Below are positions 16,566-26,003 of a stretch of 64,000 bases of DNA, piece by piece (within the stretch, counting starts at the first letter, position 1; every line of letters begins with the position of its first letter). The notes beneath the pieces are model-generated. The model saw only the letters and a program-made list of their open reading frames with translations, was not told where the DNA came from and did not search any database. The DNA comes from Belliella calami (GTDB lineage Bacteria; Bacteroidota; Bacteroidia; Cytophagales; Cyclobacteriaceae): assembly GCF_022549695.1 (NCBI RefSeq), contig NZ_JAKZGS010000008.1, positions 1 to 64,000 on the forward strand, written 5' to 3'. The position numbers were made by a program, and so were the translations under genes.

Positions 16566-17453
16566 ATGAACTTAGTATCAAAATCGCTGACACTTTTAAT
16601 ATTTCTCATTGTTTCAATTTCAAACAATGCCAGCTCTCAACAAAGTCTGAAGCTTTCGGGATTGATCATCGATAGAGACACAGAAATGCCAATTCCTTAT
16701 GCGAATATTGGAATCAAAAATAAGTTTACAGGGACGGTCTCAGATTATCAAGGTTATTTTTCAATTGAATTAAAAGAATCTGCGAATTCGGATACAATCG
16801 AGATTTCAAGGATTGGTTATGAAAAAATCAAAGCACCGATTGGCGATTTCGGATTTTCGGATTCAGAACCTATTATAATCTCCATCAAACAAAACATGAT
16901 AGACTTGAATGAATTCACTGTAAATGCGGATTATATTGAAGGTCAGAAGTCATTCGGTATTTTGCCTTTAAAATCTCGATTTGGATTTGCTTTTAATCCT
17001 ATGAAATCAGATGCAAGGTCAAATTTAGGAAGAGAGTTGGGAATTGAGATTGATCCCGATGGTAAAGAAATGAGAGTGAATGAAGTTAGTTTTGCAATAC
17101 AAAGTAATCAAATTGGACATATAACTTGCAGGGTTAATATTTATAAAGAAGATGCCATTCTTGAAGATAAACCGGGCGAAAAGGTTTTGGAAAAAATTTA
17201 TGAAGTGACAGAAAAGGGCAAAGGTATTCATTCTGTATCACTTAAAAGTGAGAACTTAATTTTGAGCGAAAAATCTTGGGTTACAATAGAGTTTGTAGAT
17301 TTTCATGGTGAAAATGTTCAAGGGATAGTAACCTTACCAGTCAAGTTTCCTTTAGGTAAATATTTGTCGAGGGAAAGTAGTTTGGGAGAATGGAATTCCG
17401 TCATGGGTAGGCCCAGTATAAAAGTAGATGTGGAAATAATGGATTTTAGATAG
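16566..17453 (+). CDS. Exported protein with carboxypeptidase-regulatory-like domain
   Basis: A 295-residue protein with a signal peptide (hydrophobic core LTLLIFLIVSIS, cleavage near NASSQ). Residues 30-110 form a CarboxypepD_reg-like beta-sandwich: LSGLIIDRDTEMPIPYANIG, then GTVSDYQGYFSIEL, then ISRIGYEKI. This is the pattern found at the N-termini of TonB-dependent receptors and in free-standing Bacteroidota surface proteins. The rest (to 295) has no motif I recognise and no beta-barrel end, so it is not a receptor. It is monocistronic. Function unknown; a periplasmic or surface binding role is possible. Confidence 0.8.
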   Translation: MNLVSKSLTLLIFLIVSISNNASSQQSLKLSGLIIDRDTEMPIPYANIGIKNKFTGTVSDYQGYFSIELKESANSDTIEISRIGYEKIKAPIGDFGFSDSEPIIISIKQNMIDLNEFTVNADYIEGQKSFGILPLKSRFGFAFNPMKSDARSNLGRELGIEIDPDGKEMRVNEVSFAIQSNQIGHITCRVNIYKEDAILEDKPGEKVLEKIYEVTEKGKGIHSVSLKSENLILSEKSWVTIEFVDFHGENVQGIVTLPVKFPLGKYLSRESSLGEWNSVMGRPSIKVDVEIMDFR

Positions 17454-17591
17454 TTAGATTATATGAAAGATAAATCTCAAATAGCCCTTCAAAAAAAGTA
17501 AGACAATAGATGATATTTCCGACTTTGAATAAATGCTAAAGAAAGATTGTCCTTTTTTTCAATTCCATCGGGCTACTTAAAAATTTTTGTC

Positions 17592-17599
17592 TAAATTTG
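17592..17599 (+). promoter_or_regulatory. Promoter -7 box TAAATTTG of carB
   Basis: TAAATTTG fits TAnnTTTG and lies 47 bp before the carB ATG. A clear -33 TTG at the right distance was not found, so this is a tentative call. Confidence 0.4.
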
Positions 17600-17646
17600 C
17601 ACCAATTTAGCCATAAGTATTTACACCTCTTAAACCCTCACTAATA

Positions 17647-20466
17647 ATGCCTAAGGATAGCAGTATCAAACACGTCCTCATCATCGGTTCAGGTCCCATC
17701 GTCATCGGTCAAGCATGTGAATTTGACTATGCAGGCTCGCAAGCAGCCAGATCACTCAGGGAAGAAGGAATCACAGTCACGCTGATCAATTCCAATCCGG
17801 CGACCATCATGACAGATCCAGTTACCGCTGACAACGTGTATTTGCTCCCATTGGAAAAGAAATCCATTATTCAAATCCTCAAAGAACAGCCGACCATAGA
17901 TTGTGTATTGCCAACTATGGGTGGACAGACAGCTTTAAATCTAGCCATTGATTGTGATGTTGCGGGGATTTGGAAGAAATTTGGAATTAGGATGATTGGA
18001 GTTGATATCGATGCGATAGAAACTGCCGAAAACAGAGAAAAATTCAAAGCCCTAATGGAGAAATTGGACGTTGGGGTTTGTATTGGTAAGACTGCGACAT
18101 CATTCCTTCAGGGTAATGAAATTGCACAAGAAATTGGTTTTCCATTAGTAATTAGACCTTCTTACACACTCGGTGGTACAGGAGGTGGATTTGTAGAAAA
18201 AGCCGAAGACTTTGAAAAGGCTTTGACAGCTGGACTTCAGGCTTCTCCCACCCATGAAGTATTGATCGAACAAAGTATCATGGGATGGAAAGAATATGAG
18301 TTAGAAGTATTGAGAGATTCTATCGGAAACATGGTTGTGATCTGTTCGATTGAGAACTTTGATCCGATGGGTGTGCATACTGGTGATTCGATCACTGTGG
18401 CACCTGCCATGACTTTGCCGGATACGGTCTATCAAGAGTTAAGAAACCAAGCCATCAAAATGATGAACGGCATTGGGAATTTTGCAGGAGGATGTAATGT
18501 ACAGTTTTCGGTAAGTCCAGACAATAAAACGATCATTGGTATTGAAATCAACCCAAGGGTATCTAGATCTTCTGCACTTGCATCCAAAGCGACTGGATAT
18601 CCAATCGCTAAAGTAGCAGCGAAATTGGCCATAGGTTATAATTTGGATGAAATCCAAAATTCCATCACGGGTACAACTTCTGCGTTTTTTGAGCCTTCCA
18701 TAGATTATGTAATCGTAAAAATTCCTAGATGGAATTTTGACAAGTTCAAAGGTTCGGATAGAAAACTAGGACTTTCGATGAAAGCTGTGGGAGAAGTAAT
18801 GGGAATTGGAAGGAACTTCCAAGAGGCACTTCAGAAGGCTTGTCAGTCTTTGGAAATCAAGAGAAATGGACTTGGTGCAGATGGGAAGGAACTGAAAGAT
18901 CAAGATAAGATCTTGTATAGCTTGGCGAATCCTAGCTGGGACAGATTGTTCCATATTTATGATGCGTTTAAGTTGGGGATTTCTTTCAGAACAATCCAAG
19001 ATTTGACCAAAATCGACAAATGGTTCTTGAAGCAAATCGAAGAGTTGATTCATCTTGAAAGGGAAATTGAAAAGTACGATATCAATTCTATTTCACGTGA
19101 TTTGATGGACAAAGCCAAGAAAAAAGGCTATGCTGATAGACAATTAGCGCATCTGTTGGATTGCTTGGAAAGTGAAGTCTTTGACAAGCGTTACAAAGAA
19201 ATGGGTATCAAGCGTGTTTATAAGCTCGTGGATACATGTGCTGCTGAGTTTGAAGCACAGACTCCTTATTACTACTCTACCTTTGGTGATGAAAACGAAT
19301 CGATCTCAAGCAACAAAAAGAAAGTAGTCGTATTGGGTTCTGGTCCAAACAGGGTAGGTCAGGGAATTGAATTCGATTATTCGTGTGTACATGGTGTCTT
19401 GGCTGCTAGAGAATGTGGCTACGAGACTATCATGATCAACTGTAATCCTGAGACTGTTTCTACAGATTTTGATATTTCGGATAAATTGTATTTTGAGCCA
19501 GTTTTCTGGGAGCATATTTATGAAATAATCCTTCAGGAAAATCCAGTTGGAGTCATCGTACAGTTGGGTGGTCAGACTGCATTGAAGTTGGCTGAGAAAT
19601 TGGATAAGTATGGTGTCAAAATCATAGGAACCAGTTATGAAGCCTTGGATTTGGCTGAAGACAGAGGTAGATTTTCACAATTGTTGAAAGAAAATGATGT
19701 CCCATACCCAGAATTTGGTACTATTCACAATACAGACGAAGCTCTGGAGCTTTGCAAAACTATCGGATTCCCTCTTTTGGTAAGACCTTCATATGTATTG
19801 GGTGGTCAGGGAATGAAGATTGTGATCAATGAAAAAGAGCTGGAAGAACATGTAGTGAATGTCCTAAGGGATATACCAAACAATGAGATTTTATTGGATC
19901 ATTTCCTTGAAGGAGCAATAGAAGCAGAAGCAGATGCGATCTGTGATGGTGAAAATGTCTATATTATCGGGATTATGCAGCATATAGAGCCAGCAGGAAT
20001 TCATTCTGGGGATTCTTATGCAGTCCTGCCTCCATACAACTTGGGGGATTTGGTAATCAGACAGATCGAAACCTTTACAAAGAAGATCGCTTTGGCCTTG
20101 AAAACAAAGGGATTGATCAATATCCAATTTGCGATCAAAAATGATAAAGTTTTTATCATTGAAGCCAACCCAAGGGCATCTAGAACCGTTCCATTTATCT
20201 GTAAAGCATATCAGGAGCCTTATGTCAATTATGCCACTAAGGTGATGCTTGGAGAGAACAAAGTCACAGACTTTGAATTCAAACCAGTGAAAAAAGGTTA
20301 TGCTATTAAAGAACCGGTATTCTCTTTCCACAAATTCCCAAATGTCAATAAAGAATTGGGTCCAGAAATGAAATCAACTGGAGAAGCGATTTACTTTATT
20401 GATGATTTGATGGATGATTTCTTCTTGAAAATCTATGGGGAGAGAAACCTTTATTTGAGTAGATAA
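17647..20466 (+). CDS. carB: Carbamoyl-phosphate synthase large subunit, without MGS domain
   Basis: This subunit makes carbamoyl phosphate for pyrimidines and arginine from ammonia (delivered by CarA), bicarbonate and two ATP. The 939 residues contain both synthetase halves: VLIIGSGPIVIGQACEFDY near the N-terminus and the repeated VVLGSGPNRVGQGIEFDYSC near residue 560. Each has an ATP-grasp domain (LVIRPSYTLGGTGGG, LLVRPSYVLGGQGM). The protein ends at ERNLYLSR, about where the E. coli enzyme (1073 residues) begins its methylglyoxal-synthase-like allosteric domain. UMP/ornithine control through that domain is therefore absent. carA is not adjacent. Confidence 0.96.
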   Translation: MPKDSSIKHVLIIGSGPIVIGQACEFDYAGSQAARSLREEGITVTLINSNPATIMTDPVTADNVYLLPLEKKSIIQILKEQPTIDCVLPTMGGQTALNLAIDCDVAGIWKKFGIRMIGVDIDAIETAENREKFKALMEKLDVGVCIGKTATSFLQGNEIAQEIGFPLVIRPSYTLGGTGGGFVEKAEDFEKALTAGLQASPTHEVLIEQSIMGWKEYELEVLRDSIGNMVVICSIENFDPMGVHTGDSITVAPAMTLPDTVYQELRNQAIKMMNGIGNFAGGCNVQFSVSPDNKTIIGIEINPRVSRSSALASKATGYPIAKVAAKLAIGYNLDEIQNSITGTTSAFFEPSIDYVIVKIPRWNFDKFKGSDRKLGLSMKAVGEVMGIGRNFQEALQKACQSLEIKRNGLGADGKELKDQDKILYSLANPSWDRLFHIYDAFKLGISFRTIQDLTKIDKWFLKQIEELIHLEREIEKYDINSISRDLMDKAKKKGYADRQLAHLLDCLESEVFDKRYKEMGIKRVYKLVDTCAAEFEAQTPYYYSTFGDENESISSNKKKVVVLGSGPNRVGQGIEFDYSCVHGVLAARECGYETIMINCNPETVSTDFDISDKLYFEPVFWEHIYEIILQENPVGVIVQLGGQTALKLAEKLDKYGVKIIGTSYEALDLAEDRGRFSQLLKENDVPYPEFGTIHNTDEALELCKTIGFPLLVRPSYVLGGQGMKIVINEKELEEHVVNVLRDIPNNEILLDHFLEGAIEAEADAICDGENVYIIGIMQHIEPAGIHSGDSYAVLPPYNLGDLVIRQIETFTKKIALALKTKGLINIQFAIKNDKVFIIEANPRASRTVPFICKAYQEPYVNYATKVMLGENKVTDFEFKPVKKGYAIKEPVFSFHKFPNVNKELGPEMKSTGEAIYFIDDLMDDFFLKIYGERNLYLSR

Positions 20467-20472
20467 TTTCAT

Positions 20473-20503
20473 GTTGGGAAAAGTGTCATATCTTTTTCCC
20501 AAC
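20473..20503 (+). terminator. Hairpin after carB
   Basis: A 10-bp stem GTTGGGAAAA/TTTTCCCAAC begins 6 bp after the carB stop. No T-run follows, so it may be a weak terminator or mRNA-stabilising hairpin. It lies 20 bp before the TTG start of the next gene. Confidence 0.5.
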
Positions 20504-20523
20504 TCAACAAAATTTATAAAAGT

Positions 20524-20784
20524 TTGGTAAAGGCATTAGTAATTATATTGGGAGTAGGCTGGTTGTTAGGCCAGTTGATAAGGTATTTTCTAAGAAGCAA
20601 GTTGGCAAAATTTGCTCAGCAAGTCAATGAAGCTGCCAGAGAGCATCAACAAGCTCAACAAAGAAATACTGCTCCGAAAAGTGGAAACGTAAACGTTGAT
20701 CATATTCCTGAGAATTTCAAATCCAAGCGCTCCAAAGAAATAAAAGGTGGAGATTATGTGGATTATGAAGAAGTGAAAGATTAG
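20524..20784 (+). CDS. DUF4834 family small membrane protein
   Basis: An 86-residue Bacteroidota-type protein. One N-terminal membrane helix (VKALVIILGVGWLLGQLIRYF) is followed by a charged, helix-prone stretch rich in Gln and Ala and an acidic end (GGDYVDYEEVKD). This matches the general look of DUF4834 proteins. No ATG or GTG is available, so translation must start at the TTG at 20524. The function of the family is unknown. It may be co-transcribed with carB across the hairpin between them, and a strong terminator follows. Confidence 0.7.
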   Translation: MVKALVIILGVGWLLGQLIRYFLRSKLAKFAQQVNEAAREHQQAQQRNTAPKSGNVNVDHIPENFKSKRSKEIKGGDYVDYEEVKD

Positions 20785-20820
20785 CGAAAAAAGTAAATTT
20801 CAATTATTAAATGTATTTCA

Positions 20821-20860
20821 AAAAAAAGAGTCTCGAAAATTAATTCGGGACTCTTTTTTT
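20821..20860. terminator. Bidirectional intrinsic terminator
   Basis: The stem is A-tract plus GAGTCTCG paired with CGGGACTC plus T-tract (one mismatch); A and T runs on both sides let it work in both directions. It separates the plus-strand DUF4834 gene from the minus-strand SurA-like operon. Confidence 0.85.
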
Positions 20861-20877
20861 GCTTTTTGTTGAATGAA

Positions 20878-22284
20878 TTAATCCTTAAGGACTTCACATT
20901 TATCATAAGCAGGGTCAATGTCTATATATACATCTTCTTTAGCAGTCATAAACCAAGTGCTGAGGATATCATCTTCCTTTTTCCTCATAGTTGCTGCTTT
21001 TAGCTTTTCATAATCATCATTCATATTTGCTCTATGGGCAGGATACCTGTTTTGGTAATATAAAATCCTGATCTTAGTGCCTTCTCTAGGGTCTTCAAAA
21101 CGCATTGGTTTTGTGATAGATCCAATTTTCATGCTGTCTATAGTAAAGTACAATACAGGATCTTCCAATGTTCTTAAAGTAAGCTTGTTTGATCCAGATC
21201 CTGGATCGGAGAAGAACCCGCCGTTATCAGAAGTATTTCTGTCTTCTGAATATTCTTTTGCAGCCTTTGCAAAGTCGATTTTACCATCCATGATTACAGT
21301 CCTAAGACTGTCAAGATATCTTTCCGCTTTCAATATATCTTCTTCGGAAGGCTCTGGCTTGATCAAAATATGCCTTGTATTGAAAGTATTTCCACGTCTT
21401 TCCAATAATTGGATCATGTGAAATCCAAACATTGTCTCTACAGGATCGGAAATTTCACCTTGTTTTAATCCTAGGGCAGTAGCTTCATATTCTGGAGCAA
21501 GTTCCCCTCTTCTGAAAAAGCCAAGTTCACCACCTTGCACAGCTGATGCAGGATCTTGGGAATATTGCTTAGCTAGTGTAGCAAAATCTGAAGTTCCTTT
21601 CCCAATCTGATCTTTGAGACCTTTCAAGAATGCAGCTACTTCATTTTTGTTTGCTTCATTGACTTCAGGCTTTCTCACTATTTGGCCTACAGTAACTTCA
21701 GCTGAGAAGAATGGCAGGGAATCTTTGTGTATAGAGTTGAAAAATCTCTTTACCTCAGCAGGTGATACTCCTAAGCCTTCTGTGATTTTCCCTTGCATTC
21801 TTTGTACTATCATCTGCTCTCGCAATGCATCTGTAATCTCAGCTTTCAGTTGCTCAGATGTTTTGCCATACACTTCTACTAGTGTACTTTCGTCTCCCCC
21901 TAATTGCTGCATAACCATCGAAAATCTTTGGTCGGCTTGAATCATTACTTCTGCATCACTTACAATGACCGAATCTATTTCAGCTTTGGCTACCATCAGT
22001 TTATTGATAAGTAGTGATTCGAAAATATCACACCTGGTTGGCGCTTCAAATCCCTGTTGGGAATTAGCTATCGCCTCCATGTAAGTCTTCTGAACCTCTG
22101 ATTCGAGTATGATAGAATTGTTCACTTTGGCTACAATCCTATCCAATACCTGACCTGTTTTTGGAGTTTCCTTTTTTTCTTCCTCTTTTTTCTCTTCCTC
22201 TTGGGCAATTGCAACATTTGTCATCAAAAACAAACAGAAGATTGCAAAGAAGTATTTTGCATTAATCATATATTTTGAACTCAT
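20878..22284 (-). CDS. SurA-like periplasmic peptidyl-prolyl isomerase
   Basis: A 468-residue outer-membrane-protein chaperone. After a signal peptide (FFAIFCLFLMTNVAIAQ) and an acidic Glu/Lys linker comes the SurA N-domain (VLDRIVAKVNNSIILESEV). Two PpiC/parvulin domains follow: one around residues 190-290 ending GELGFFRRGELAPEYEATAL ... ETMFGFHMIQLLE, and a second around 295-400 starting NTRHILIKPEPSEED. It probably escorts unfolded outer-membrane proteins to the Bam complex. The start may be 22284 or an ATG at 22269; either overlaps the end of the preceding gene. It is last in a three-gene operon of related proteins. Confidence 0.9.
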   Translation of the reverse strand: MSSKYMINAKYFFAIFCLFLMTNVAIAQEEEKKEEEKKETPKTGQVLDRIVAKVNNSIILESEVQKTYMEAIANSQQGFEAPTRCDIFESLLINKLMVAKAEIDSVIVSDAEVMIQADQRFSMVMQQLGGDESTLVEVYGKTSEQLKAEITDALREQMIVQRMQGKITEGLGVSPAEVKRFFNSIHKDSLPFFSAEVTVGQIVRKPEVNEANKNEVAAFLKGLKDQIGKGTSDFATLAKQYSQDPASAVQGGELGFFRRGELAPEYEATALGLKQGEISDPVETMFGFHMIQLLERRGNTFNTRHILIKPEPSEEDILKAERYLDSLRTVIMDGKIDFAKAAKEYSEDRNTSDNGGFFSDPGSGSNKLTLRTLEDPVLYFTIDSMKIGSITKPMRFEDPREGTKIRILYYQNRYPAHRANMNDDYEKLKAATMRKKEDDILSTWFMTAKEDVYIDIDPAYDKCEVLKD

Positions 22285-23140
22285 TATTTTCTTGTGCTCT
22301 TTTATAAATATCTTTTTGAAGTTGCTCTACCAAAGCTACCCTTTTCTTATTCATTAATATTTTTGAGATTTCATCTTTGACAAAATCCAATGGCGGAATC
22401 TGGTCTTGCAATTTGTATTCCAAGATTTTGAAATAATACGTGTAGACTTCATCATCTACTTTGATCAACTTATTATTTCTCAAAAGCTCCACTTTGTTGT
22501 TGTTGCTCGCCAATGGTGTATTGATAATGATATCTTCGAATCTAATCCAAGTCGAATCCTCTGTATAGTGGTTGGTCGAATGGTCAAGTGCTATTTGCCT
22601 AAGCTTTTCCGGATTTTCCGATTTTCTTGCAGATAGCAATTTCTCCAAAGCCTTGTTCTGCGGATTAGTTTTTTCCAATTTGAAGAAGTTGGTTCTTACG
22701 ATGATCTCTTTCAGACTGAAATTCTCTTTATTTTCATTGTAATAACGTTCTATTTCAATATCATTGATCAATGTGTCTGAATTATCTTTGACATGAGCTT
22801 TTTCAAATTCATAGACCATCAGAGCATATCTGTAATCTAAAAGTTTCCTGTTTAGTTCAGCTTCATCAAATGTAATGGTTTTAGCGGCCTCTTTGATCAT
22901 TAGTTGCTTTCGGATCCAAGATTGTATATATCTGTTTGTAATATTTACACTATCTTCTTTGGCGCTAATTTCACTTGTGATAAAAGCAATTTCAGATTTC
23001 CTGAGGTTTTGATTTCCTACACTTGCTACCACGGGGTTTTCTTCCTCACTCTCTTCTTCAGATTTATACTTGAACAAATCGCAAGAGCTAAGCAGTAAGC
23101 TTATTAATATTGGGAAAATAAGTTTAGTTTTTTGTGACAA
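22262..23140 (-). CDS. SurA/PpiC-like lipoprotein lacking a clear isomerase domain
   Basis: A 292-residue lipoprotein with lipobox LLLSSC (Cys20), followed by an acidic linker. The segment ENPVVASVGNQNLRKSEIAF resembles the start of SurA-type N-domains, and the rest is mostly helical with charged residues. I see none of the glycine-rich parvulin signatures present in its two neighbours, so it may be a chaperone-only member of the trio. It overlaps the downstream gene by 23 bp and the upstream gene by 17 bp. This shows tight coupling, and the three products likely act together on outer-membrane proteins. Confidence 0.78.
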   Translation of the reverse strand: MSQKTKLIFPILISLLLSSCDLFKYKSEEESEEENPVVASVGNQNLRKSEIAFITSEISAKEDSVNITNRYIQSWIRKQLMIKEAAKTITFDEAELNRKLLDYRYALMVYEFEKAHVKDNSDTLINDIEIERYYNENKENFSLKEIIVRTNFFKLEKTNPQNKALEKLLSARKSENPEKLRQIALDHSTNHYTEDSTWIRFEDIIINTPLASNNNKVELLRNNKLIKVDDEVYTYYFKILEYKLQDQIPPLDFVKDEISKILMNKKRVALVEQLQKDIYKRAQENNEFKIYD

Positions 23141-25130
23141 TTTCGTAAATGCGACTTTTTTCTTCCTCGTTAACGCGGATTATATAATTTTCTTTTAGAG
23201 AAGCTATCATAGATTTATCCAAATATTCTTGATAATCCTGAATTACTTTCCCTCTAGTTTCTTCGAATTTTTTTGGCCCTGCAGGTACTTTTTTTCCCAG
23301 GACAACAAAGTGAGTCCTTCCCTCAATATTGACTTCCTGAAAGGTTTTGTTTGTCATTATTCTACTCAAAACAGGATGTGATTCAATCTCGAATAAGTTG
23401 TTTTGAATAGTGAATGCAAGTGGATCATCGTTTAGGAAAGTGTTTTCCAGACGTGTTTCAAGGTTGTCCTGATAGTTTTTGTCCATCAAGAACTTTTTGA
23501 CTGCATCTTTTCTGGATTCTTTACCCATTTTTACTATCAATGCTTGATATCGATCATTCCATTGATATTTGTCCTTATTTTCCTCAAAGTATGCCACTTG
23601 GCCAAGGCTATCTTCAAGCGCTTTTTGCCAAACCTTTTGATTCATCAAAGAAAACAACAATATACCATCTCTGTATTCTTTGAGGATTAATTGATATTCT
23701 TTACTGTTTGCTTCCAAATCTTTTTCTTCCGCTTCATTCAAGTTTACTTCGACAAATTTTTCGTACCATGCAGAGAAGTAATCTTTTTTGCCTAGGCGGA
23801 CGATTTGGTTATCAGCATTCATGAAATCGATTAGGTTTTTTACTGATTTTTCTTCTCCCCGAACGGATATCAGCATGTTTTCGATCCAAGGCATTGAATC
23901 TACAAGTTGGAATGCTTGTTGTTTCTGTTTGTTTTTGAAAATGTTGGAAAGAGAATCTACAAGTTGTTCGTTCTCTACAAATGAAAAACGTGATTTTTGA
24001 ATGGCACTTACTTGAGATTGAATAAGGGTGGATCTACTATCTCTTAAGATTTTGGATTTGATCATTTCCTCCATCTCCTCATATGGTGCTATTGGCTTTT
24101 TATCTTCCAATCGAATGATATGATAACCATATGCTGTCTTGACTGGTGCAGAAATCTCTCCTATTTCAGATAGGTTGAACGCCACTCTTTCAAATTCAGG
24201 AATCACAGATCCTATAGCAATCCACGGAAGTGTTCCGCCTGAGTTTTTTGTCCCCAAATCTTCAGAATATAGATTGCATACTTCTTCCCATACGCTTTCA
24301 GGTTTCTGTAATTCAGTATAAATATCCCCAACCTTCCTCAAGACTCTTTCTTCAGTAACAGGGTCATTCGATGGTGTCCTTACTAAGATATGGGAAACCC
24401 TAATTTCTCCAGGGTTTGGTTTTTTGTCTTCTAATTTAATAATATGATATCCAAACTCTGTAATCACTGGCTCTGATATTTGTCCAGGCTTCAGTCTAAA
24501 CGCGGCATCTTCAAATGGGTAAACCATCTGAAGTGCAGTGAAATAACCCAAATTCCCTTTATTGTCTTTTGCAGATGGGTCATCGGAATGTTTCTCTGCC
24601 AAATCGTTGAAATCCGCACCATTTTCTGCATCGGCTTTTAGTTTTTCGGCCATTCTGAAAACTGCAACACTATCTTCCCTGCCTGCATTGTTGGGGAATT
24701 GTAAAAGAATATGACTAGCTTTGACTACCTCCTGCATGCGGTTATAAGCTTTCATCAACTCACCTTCTTGGAGTGAATTTTTTATTAAGAATGGCCTTAT
24801 AAGATCTTCTTTGAACATGGCGAATTCTTTTTGGAATTCATCAACCTCCGCTAAGCCTTCATTCTCAGCCTCCTTTACTTTGAGCTTAAAATTGACGAAA
24901 AGATCAAAATTCTTTTCGAACTCTTCTTTCGAAATTAAGTCCTCCTTATTTTGAAAAGTCCTATTTTTGGAGAGTATGTGCAAAAATTCATCTGCATAAA
25001 TGTCCTCGTTTCCTATTGTTAAAAGAGATACTGGACCTTTATCCTGGTTATCCTCTTGTTTGATTGTAGTTTTTGGACTACAAGAAAAAGCAAGGATCAA
25101 TAAAGCACTATAGAAATATTTGATATTCAT
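23124..25130 (-). CDS. Lipoprotein with two PpiC (parvulin) domains
   Basis: A 668-residue periplasmic folding factor anchored by lipid at the Cys of LILAFSC (about residue 17). The ATG at 25130 (MNIKYF) puts the signal peptide at the very N-terminus; an ATG at 25160 would add 10 unneeded residues. Two parvulin domains follow one another: VKASHILLQFP ... GNLGYFTALQMVYPFEDAAF ... FGYHIIKLEDKKP, and VSHILVRTPSNDP ... GGTLPWIAIGSVIPEFERVAF ... YGYHIIRLEDKKP. A long helical C-terminal half is probably a substrate-holding region. It is the first gene of the trio and resembles PpiD/SurA-type chaperones of Bacteroidota. Confidence 0.88.
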   Translation of the reverse strand: MNIKYFYSALLILAFSCSPKTTIKQEDNQDKGPVSLLTIGNEDIYADEFLHILSKNRTFQNKEDLISKEEFEKNFDLFVNFKLKVKEAENEGLAEVDEFQKEFAMFKEDLIRPFLIKNSLQEGELMKAYNRMQEVVKASHILLQFPNNAGREDSVAVFRMAEKLKADAENGADFNDLAEKHSDDPSAKDNKGNLGYFTALQMVYPFEDAAFRLKPGQISEPVITEFGYHIIKLEDKKPNPGEIRVSHILVRTPSNDPVTEERVLRKVGDIYTELQKPESVWEEVCNLYSEDLGTKNSGGTLPWIAIGSVIPEFERVAFNLSEIGEISAPVKTAYGYHIIRLEDKKPIAPYEEMEEMIKSKILRDSRSTLIQSQVSAIQKSRFSFVENEQLVDSLSNIFKNKQKQQAFQLVDSMPWIENMLISVRGEEKSVKNLIDFMNADNQIVRLGKKDYFSAWYEKFVEVNLNEAEEKDLEANSKEYQLILKEYRDGILLFSLMNQKVWQKALEDSLGQVAYFEENKDKYQWNDRYQALIVKMGKESRKDAVKKFLMDKNYQDNLETRLENTFLNDDPLAFTIQNNLFEIESHPVLSRIMTNKTFQEVNIEGRTHFVVLGKKVPAGPKKFEETRGKVIQDYQEYLDKSMIASLKENYIIRVNEEEKSRIYEIVTKN

Positions 25131-25221
25131 ATTGATGGCATGCCGAAAATTATACTGCAATGTTACAAATTAAAATGTAGATTTATTTGGGTGAGGTGGA
25201 TAAAGAATTTATAATTAACAA

Positions 25222-25641
25222 TTATTTGGATTTGAGATTTTTGAAAAGCCTACACGTATTTTGTAATCCTGAAGACTCAAACTCAATTTTATCCATTATT
25301 CTTTTTACAAGTATAATGCCTAATCCACCTTTTCTTTTTGTCTTTTTGACTTGGTTGATTTCCGGTACATTATATTCTATTATATTAAATGCGTCTCCTT
25401 GGTCAGTAATTTCGATTTTCAAAAGACCAACTTCCTTTTCTACACTTATTTGGATAAATTCCTTAGAGTTGCAACCATGTGAATGGATAATAAGGTTTGC
25501 GCATACTTCATCTACCGCCAAAGTTACTTGGTGTTGCTCTATTTCGGAAAGGGATGTCTCCTGTAAGATTTTATTCAAAAAAATTCTAAGATCCGAAAGT
25601 CTGCTTGTTTCACAATATAGTTTTAGCTCATGCTTCATCAT
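25222..25641 (-). CDS. RsbW/SpoIIAB-like anti-sigma serine kinase (HATPase_c)
   Basis: A 139-residue cytosolic GHKL-type kinase. The ATP-binding N-box is DEVCANLIIHSHG, the G1 box is ITDQGDAFN, and the G2 region is KRKGGLGIILVKRIMD. In partner-switching systems such proteins phosphorylate the STAS antagonist and sequester a sigma factor or another target. It overlaps the STAS gene by 4 bp (ATGA). No sigma factor gene is nearby, so the regulated output is not visible from this window. Confidence 0.9.
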   Translation of the reverse strand: MMKHELKLYCETSRLSDLRIFLNKILQETSLSEIEQHQVTLAVDEVCANLIIHSHGCNSKEFIQISVEKEVGLLKIEITDQGDAFNIIEYNVPEINQVKKTKRKGGLGIILVKRIMDKIEFESSGLQNTCRLFKNLKSK

Positions 25642-25973
25642 AGCTCCATCACTGCATCTTCTTTATTTGACTTGATATTGATCAACTGATCCAACCCCAA
25701 GATTTGAAATACATGAAATACTTTTTCATTGAGTCCAAAAATTACCAAACTTATTTTTTTGTCATTAAAATCCTCAATGTACGACATAAACACACCCAAT
25801 CCTGCAGAAGAGATATACTCCAGCTGGGTACCATCAACCAAGATGTTTTTAGTATCGTTTTCTACCAAAGCAACTATTGCTTCATCAAGCTCCACAGAGT
25901 TACTTGCATCTACTTCTCCGATCAATTTGATTTCGGTATAATTAGATTTTTTTGAAGTTTCGATCTTTAGCAT
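25638..25973 (-). CDS. STAS-domain anti-anti-sigma factor (RsbV-like)
   Basis: The 111 residues cover one STAS domain: TEIKLIGEVDASNSVELDEA, then NILVDGTQLEYISSAGLGVF. The Ser55-Ser56 pair before AGLG is where related antagonists are phosphorylated (Ser56 by alignment in my reading). It is the switchable middle part of a module with the phosphatase encoded upstream and the kinase encoded downstream. The 30-bp gap to the phosphatase gene and the 4-bp overlap with the kinase gene show one operon. Confidence 0.92.
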   Translation of the reverse strand: MLKIETSKKSNYTEIKLIGEVDASNSVELDEAIVALVENDTKNILVDGTQLEYISSAGLGVFMSYIEDFNDKKISLVIFGLNEKVFHVFQILGLDQLINIKSNKEDAVMEL

Positions 25974-26003
25974 GTTTATATATACGCTTTTAATGTCTAG
26001 GGG

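Noticed and set aside
16472-16675. 67-residue frame upstream of and overlapping the CarboxypepD_reg protein
   Set aside because: Its second half is a shadow of the real gene starting at 16566, and its first half has no recognisable feature.
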